IMG/VR virus record: IMGVR_UViG_3300002223_000003
Location: 1-43,534 of that record
DNA: 43,534 nucleotides
DNA from: a virus
Direction: 5' to 3' (one strand)
In this document: piece after piece, positions 40,510-43,534 of the stretch
Numbering within the stretch: position 1 is the first letter of the stretch
Layout: every line of letters starts with the position of its first letter
The notes under the pieces: model-generated
What the model saw: the letters and a program-made list of their open reading frames with translations, nothing else
Told to the model about the DNA's origin: nothing
Database searches by the model: none
Translations under genes and position numbers: made by a program

Positions 40510-40585
40510 TTAATGTTTGATGTTCAATCAAAAAACTATTTACGGCGACTTGCACATATTCAGTTTTTTGACTTTGATTGAACAT
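40496..40585 (-). CDS. Leaderless micro-ORF (29 aa) over a structured RNA
   Basis: The ATG at 40585 is 7 bases after the -10 box (same layout as three other leaderless starts). It ends with TAA inside the terminator loop. MFNQSQKTEYVQVAVNSFL then EHQTLSRFS. A 13-bp inverted repeat (40520-40532 with 40573-40585) means its first codons are paired in the RNA. Whether the peptide or the RNA matters is open. Confidence 0.4.
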   Translation of the reverse strand: MFNQSQKTEYVQVAVNSFLIEHQTLSRFS

Positions 40586-40591
40586 ACCAAG

Positions 40592-40619
40592 AGTATAGCA
40601 AATACAAGAATAGTGTCAA
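40592..40619 (-). promoter_or_regulatory. Strong minus-strand sigma-70 promoter
   Basis: Minus TTGACA (40619-40614), 16-base spacer ending in TGC, TATACT (40597-40592), then 6 bases to ATG at 40585. The best promoter match in the window. Its -35 overlaps a 12-bp palindrome (GTCAAGCTTGAC, 40615-40626). Confidence 0.75.
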
Positions 40620-40621
40620 GC

Positions 40622-40650
40622 TTGACTTCTGTGGAAAACTTTGCTACACT
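40622..40650 (+). promoter_or_regulatory. Plus-strand sigma-70 promoter of the divergent pair
   Basis: TTGACT (40622-40627), 17-base spacer, TACACT (40645-40650), then 6 bases to ATG at 40657. The -35 lies on the other arm of the GTCAAGCTTGAC palindrome. A DnaA-box variant TTTTCCACA (minus, 40630-40638) lies in the spacer. Confidence 0.75.
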
Positions 40651-40656
40651 CTAACT

Positions 40657-40743
40657 ATGAATAAAAGCTTTGACGCTATTATAAATATAAACCCCGCACT
40701 AATGTTCCGTCAAAGCTCATTGGTGTGGGATTTTTGCGTATAA
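40657..40743 (+). CDS. Leaderless micro-ORF (28 aa) upstream of yopX
   Basis: ATG at +1 by geometry, TAA 4 bases before the next start codon. MNKSFDAIINI then NPALMFRQSSLVW. The RNA below it can form a pseudoknot. A leader peptide that controls the YopX gene by coupling or attenuation is the simplest idea. Confidence 0.4.
   Translation: MNKSFDAIININPALMFRQSSLVWDFCV
40666..40735 (+). promoter_or_regulatory. Interleaved hairpins (H-type pseudoknot or attenuator) in the yopX leader
   Basis: Stem 1: AGCTTTGACG (40666-40675) with CGTCAAAGCT (40708-40717), 10 bp perfect. Stem 2: CCCGCACTAATG (40693-40704) with CATTGGTGTGGG (40718-40729), 12 pairs including G-T, followed by ATTTTT. The arms alternate (1-2-1'-2'), so they either make a pseudoknot or compete as antiterminator and terminator. 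Confidence 0.55.
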
Positions 40744-40747
40744 TTTT

Positions 40748-41122
40748 ATGAATAGAGAAATAAAATTTAGAGCGTGGGATAAAGAAAGAGAAAAAATGGA
40801 CTATGCTCCAGTTTATGTTAATCCTCCAAATCTTGATATAAATTCTATTTTTAGAGGTTCTACTCTTTTGTGGATGCAATATACAGGTTTAAAAGATGAA
40901 AATGAAAAAGATATTTTTGAAGGAGATATTTTTGATTGCATTTATAAATTTGATGGATGTAAAAAACATAAACTTATAGTTGTATGGAGTAAAAATACTG
41001 CAAGTTTTAGATTAAAAGATTATGGAGAATGTCATCAACCAAATGTAGTTAAAAGTATGGGAGATTTAGAACGATTAAAAATTATTGGCAACATTTATGA
41101 AGATAAAAATTTCAAATCATAA
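40748..41122 (+). CDS. yopX: YopX family protein (124 aa)
   Basis: NREIKFRAWDKEREKM at the N-terminus, MQYTGLKDENEKDIFEGDIF in the middle and LKIIGNIYED at the C-terminus match the YopX family, widespread in phages with no defined function. Preceded by a leaderless micro-ORF and structured leader. It overlaps the next gene by 26 bases. Confidence 0.85.
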   Translation: MNREIKFRAWDKEREKMDYAPVYVNPPNLDINSIFRGSTLLWMQYTGLKDENEKDIFEGDIFDCIYKFDGCKKHKLIVVWSKNTASFRLKDYGECHQPNVVKSMGDLERLKIIGNIYEDKNFKS

Positions 41123-41507
41123 TAATTGGGCAACCCCAAAAACTTATTATGAAAAATTAAACAAGGAATTTAATTTTAATTTTGACCCTTGTCCTCTAAA
41201 TTCAAAAGAAAATGGTCTTATAAAGGAATGGGGAACGAGAACATTTGTAAATCCGCCCTATGGTAGAGAAATCGGAAAATGGGTTAAAAAATCTCACGAG
41301 GAAAGTTTGAAAGGGAAAATTGTAGTAATGTTAATGCCCGTGCGAACAGACACAAATTATTTTCACGATTATATTTTAGGAAAAGCAGAAATAAGATTTA
41401 TAAAAGGTCGGCTAAAATTTAAGGGATTTAGTAAAAAACAAAATAAAATAATAGATAATCAACCAGCTTCTTTTCCTTGTATGACAATTATTTTTAAGAA
41501 ATCATAA
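41097..41507 (+). CDS. Dam-type DNA N6-adenine methyltransferase (136 aa)
   Basis: WATPKTYYEKLNKEFNFNFDPCP at the start, then the catalytic NPPY at 52-55, then IVVMLMPVRTDTNYFHDYI and RLKFKGFS. This is the short phage N6-adenine methyltransferase family (PF05869-like). It could protect the genome from restriction. The ATG at 41097 is preferred over a TTG four codons earlier. Confidence 0.85.
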   Translation: MKIKISNHNNWATPKTYYEKLNKEFNFNFDPCPLNSKENGLIKEWGTRTFVNPPYGREIGKWVKKSHEESLKGKIVVMLMPVRTDTNYFHDYILGKAEIRFIKGRLKFKGFSKKQNKIIDNQPASFPCMTIIFKKS

Positions 41508-41564
41508 TGCACCAAATAAATGAAATCTTACAAGTTAAGAAGTTTTAGATAACAAAGTAAATAT

Positions 41565-41807
41565 ATGAAAGACGAGAAGCAAAATGAAATTAAAATAACC
41601 CGAAACTACTCTTTTTGGAAACACCCTATTAAGTGGTGGAAAGATAGAAAGGTAATGAAAGTGGCGAATTTGTTAATCAACTACGAATGGGAACACGGAA
41701 TGAAAGAAGAAGTGGAAAAAATGGAAATGGATATGTTTCTTTATGGCTCGGCAGTTCTTAAAAATGGAAAGAGAATAGACCCAAAAGATTTTATTAACAA
41801 TAACTAA
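41565..41807 (+). CDS. Unknown small protein (80 aa)
   Basis: It contains Trp-rich basic SFWKHPIKWWKDRKV near residue 17-31, an acidic helix (MKEEVEKMEMDMFLYG) and a mixed end. No family recognised. Lies between the two methyltransferase genes in an operon. The preceding 57 bases hold only a 13-aa ORF. Confidence 0.55.
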   Translation: MKDEKQNEIKITRNYSFWKHPIKWWKDRKVMKVANLLINYEWEHGMKEEVEKMEMDMFLYGSAVLKNGKRIDPKDFINNN

Positions 41808-41811
41808 AAGA

Positions 41812-42150
41812 ATGAGTAAATACTTAGAAATAAAAAAAGAACTAAAAGAAAGGTATAAAACAGACACTCTAACAAAAACTCATAGAGAAGTTTTGGAAAG
41901 GGCGATTTTTGAAGATTTAAAAAAAGAACAGGGCAAGTGTGCTAAGTGTTGGCGGACAGAAAATCTTAATTTAGACCACATAATCCCGAAAGATATACTT
42001 AGAATGTTCGGTATGGATGTTGAAAAAGAAATACTAGAAGGAAATTACCGAATAATGTGTCGTTCTTGCAATGCTTTTAAAGGAAACAAACTAGATTTCG
42101 CAGAACCCAAGACTAAAGAACTATTATTAGAACTTGTAAAAAGAATTTGA
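41812..42150 (+). CDS. HNH endonuclease (112 aa)
   Basis: A helical N-terminus precedes CAKCWRTENLNLDHIIPKD (44-62) and later IMCRSCNAFKGNK, a standard HNH zinc-type nuclease. It sits between an adenine and a cytosine methyltransferase, a position compatible with restriction-type or homing function; nothing decides between them. Confidence 0.8.
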   Translation: MSKYLEIKKELKERYKTDTLTKTHREVLERAIFEDLKKEQGKCAKCWRTENLNLDHIIPKDILRMFGMDVEKEILEGNYRIMCRSCNAFKGNKLDFAEPKTKELLLELVKRI

Positions 42151-42193
42151 TAACTAAAAGAATAGATTATTAGTTTTCAAAGATATAACATAG

Positions 42194-42907
42194 ATGAAAG
42201 AAACAAAAATAATTTTAGATTTATGCGGAGGAACTGGAAGTTGGGCGAAGCCGTATAAAGATGCGGGGTATAAAGTGCATACCATTACTCTGCCAGAGTG
42301 TGATATTTTGAAAACCATAATTGGAAAGGATGATATTACTTTTGTCGGCAAAGATAAAATTACTGGCGAGAAAGGACTGATGATAATGAAGTCTGCTATC
42401 TACGGTATTCTAGCCGCGCCACCTTGCACTATGTTTTCATTTGCACGGACTAATGCAAAGACACCGAGGGACTTAAAAGAGGGAATGGCTTGTGTGAGAA
42501 TGTGCCTAGATATAATTTGGTCGTGTATGGAAGTGAAACAAGATACCATAAAGAAAACTTTGCCTTTGCAATTCTGGGCGTTGGAAAATCCATATCACGG
42601 ATTTCTTAAAAAGTTTCTATCCACACCAGCATTTACATTTGACCCGTGGGAGTTTGGCGAAGCGTATCAAAAAAGAACGGCTCTATGGGGACATTTTAAC
42701 GAGCCTAAAAAATCTCCAGTGCCTATGACTAAAGAAGCCAAAGACAAAGCAAAAACTAACAGCACACTTCACACGCTCGGAGTTAAGTTTGATTATCTTA
42801 AAAGTAAAGACATACACCCCGAAGCATTTGGAAAGTTTGACCGACAAACAAGACGAAGTATCACACCGGCAAAATTCGCCCAAGCATTTTATGAAGCAAA
42901 TAAATAA
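42194..42907 (+). CDS. C5-cytosine methyltransferase-like protein (237 aa)
   Basis: DLCGGTGSWAKPYKDAGYKV (SAM site, 9-28), AAPPCTMFSFART with the catalytic Cys in PPC at 76-78, LENP at 130-133, and RTALWGHF (166-173). It is shorter than bacterial enzymes (300+ aa), with little target-recognition region. It may methylate the phage DNA or be a base-modification enzyme. No overlap with the HNH gene upstream (43-base gap). Confidence 0.75.
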   Translation: MKETKIILDLCGGTGSWAKPYKDAGYKVHTITLPECDILKTIIGKDDITFVGKDKITGEKGLMIMKSAIYGILAAPPCTMFSFARTNAKTPRDLKEGMACVRMCLDIIWSCMEVKQDTIKKTLPLQFWALENPYHGFLKKFLSTPAFTFDPWEFGEAYQKRTALWGHFNEPKKSPVPMTKEAKDKAKTNSTLHTLGVKFDYLKSKDIHPEAFGKFDRQTRRSITPAKFAQAFYEANK

Positions 42908-42953
42908 CTTTTTTAGCGATAGACTTTAGAAGGGGGGTTGGGGATAAACTCGC

Positions 42954-42982
42954 TTGCGTTCGCTCGCTAAGTGTGATACATT
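42954..42982 (+). promoter_or_regulatory. Promoter for the 43011 gene pair
   Basis: TTGCGT (42954-42959), 17-base spacer ending TGTGA, TACATT (42977-42982). The -35 is like TTGCGA at 831. A DnaA-box-like TTATCCCCA (minus, 42939-42947) lies just upstream. 29 bases follow to the ATG. Confidence 0.55.
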
Positions 42983-43010
42983 GTTTAGATTATAAGTTTA
43001 ACCAAAAAAT

Positions 43011-43334
43011 ATGATAAATGGATATAGGCACGGAGAAATTTTATTTGAAGTAATAGAAAGTTTACCAACCAGACTAACTAAGTCCAAGGATAAAGAGTTT
43101 TTAAAAGGTTCTCACGGACACCCCCATACTTTTAATAAGGGCGAATTTTATCCTAAAGTAGAGAACGAAAATATATTTGGATATTTTGTGGCTAAAGATA
43201 CAATCTTAAAACATCTTGAACACGGAGATAAAAAAGTAGGCGAATTAAAACAAACTGAACTTCCTGATGGTATCTATCGTGTTAGACGAGGTGTAGAGGT
43301 CGTAAATAAAGAACTCAAAAAAATAATTGACTAA
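43011..43334 (+). CDS. Conserved phage/bacterial protein, partner of DUF6745-type gene (107 aa)
   Basis: Signature: YRHGEILFEVIESLP at the start, GHPHTF, then LKHLEHGDKK and a final LPDGIYRVRRGVEVV. I recall a family of about 100-150 aa (HGDVLL ... GHAH ... EEH ... LPPGxYRVxRQREY) often next to DUF6745 proteins. No function is known. One base separates it from the repeat gene at 43336, so the two should be one operon across the circle junction. Confidence 0.65.
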   Translation: MINGYRHGEILFEVIESLPTRLTKSKDKEFLKGSHGHPHTFNKGEFYPKVENENIFGYFVAKDTILKHLEHGDKKVGELKQTELPDGIYRVRRGVEVVNKELKKIID

Positions 43335-43335
43335 A

Positions 43336-43534
43336 ATGAAAATAATAAAAGGTAATTTAGAAATTAAACAAGGAGATACAACAGACTATTCTGATTTGGA
43401 AGAGATTACTGGCGACTTGTTTATCTATTCCTCCGCTGACCTTAAAGCCCCTAATCTCAAATCTGTCGGTGGCTACTTGTCTATCAATTCCTCCGCTGAC
43501 CTTAAAGCCCCTAATCTCAAATCTGTCGGTGGCG
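43336..43534 (+). CDS. Repeat protein with DUF6745-like end, 5' part (continues at base 1)
   Basis: ATG at 43336, one base after the previous stop. Reads MKIIKGNLEIKQGD, then a linker and the 20-aa repeats. The frame stays open to the last base (split Gly/Asp codon) and continues exactly in frame at 43 of the left end after merging the 42-base overlap. Domains of the joined product are given in the entry at 1-680. Confidence 0.75.
   Translation, partial: MKIIKGNLEIKQGDTTDYSDLEEITGDLFIYSSADLKAPNLKSVGGYLSINSSADLKAPNLKSVGG
43413..43534 (+). repeat. 60-bp tandem repeat, right part of the array
   Basis: Two further unit copies, the last incomplete (42 bases). The final 42 bases equal bases 1-42, so the circle closes here; after merging there are four complete 60-bp units. 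Because units are almost identical, the true copy number could be higher. Confidence 0.9.

Larger units (their letters stand above)
40481..40585 (-). ncRNA. Structured leader or small RNA, about 105 nt, minus strand
   Basis: It runs from the expected transcription start (40585) to the terminator (40481). Its 5' end is closed by a perfect 13-bp stem with 40520-40532. A second AAAACT/AGTTTT match lies inside, then the terminator hairpin. Function unknown. Confidence 0.5.

Noticed and set aside
1-43534. Alternative genetic code (TGA or TAG reassigned)
   Set aside because: Clear genes end in TAA, TGA and TAG without in-frame internal TGA or TAG.
1-43534. tRNA genes
   Set aside because: No cloverleaf with a recognisable T-loop (GGTTCRA) was found by eye; a tRNAscan would decide.

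Overview
The window looks like a complete genome of a double-stranded DNA tailed phage, assembled as a circle and cut inside a tandem repeat. The first 42 bases are identical to the last 42, and one reading frame runs off the right end and re-enters in frame at the left end. The unique circle would be about 43,492 bp. Large and small terminase, portal, N4-gp56-type major capsid protein, head-tail adaptor, a virion gene series, holin-like proteins and an amidase endolysin identify the phage. No tail sheath or tape measure is recognisable, which suggests (inference) a short-tailed, podovirus-like particle. The host is unknown. The genome is AT-rich, uses all three standard stop codons, and most genes lack a GGAGG ribosome-binding site.

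Layout on the plus strand: 1-813 is the tail of the repeat gene plus a small ORF. 831-1015 is a promoter and structured leader. 1016-4502 is an early region with an SSB-like protein, a RusA resolvase and many small unknown proteins. 4548-16147 is an 11.6-kb sugar cassette: GT6, two GT2, two GT11-like, DUF5672-like, DUF3431-like and GT17 glycosyltransferases, an FkbM methyltransferase, three SDR nucleotide-sugar enzymes, a DegT-fold enzyme, a HAD phosphatase and a cytidylyltransferase. 16164-17950 is a GroES-like/GroEL chaperonin pair. 18124-34981 holds packaging and virion genes. 35042-36441 is lysis. 36465-36573 is a probable small RNA with its own promoter and terminator. 36586-36940 is a moron-like cassette.

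The minus strand from 40585 down to 36974 carries three HNH proteins and about a dozen small ORFs. A divergent promoter hub at 40481-40747 separates this block from the plus-strand genes YopX, Dam-type and cytosine-C5-type methyltransferases and another HNH (40748-42907). A third promoter at 42954 drives a two-gene unit that crosses the circle junction.

How the parts may work together (inference): the SDR enzymes and a His-type DegT enzyme could build a 3,6-dideoxyhexose-like nucleotide sugar. The many transferases could place sugars on the virion or the host surface. The chaperonin pair precedes the virion genes whose products it may fold. No DNA polymerase, primase, helicase, integrase or RNA polymerase is visible, so the phage must borrow host replication and transcription. 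Host-like sigma-70 promoters and two exact DnaA-box sequences fit that view.
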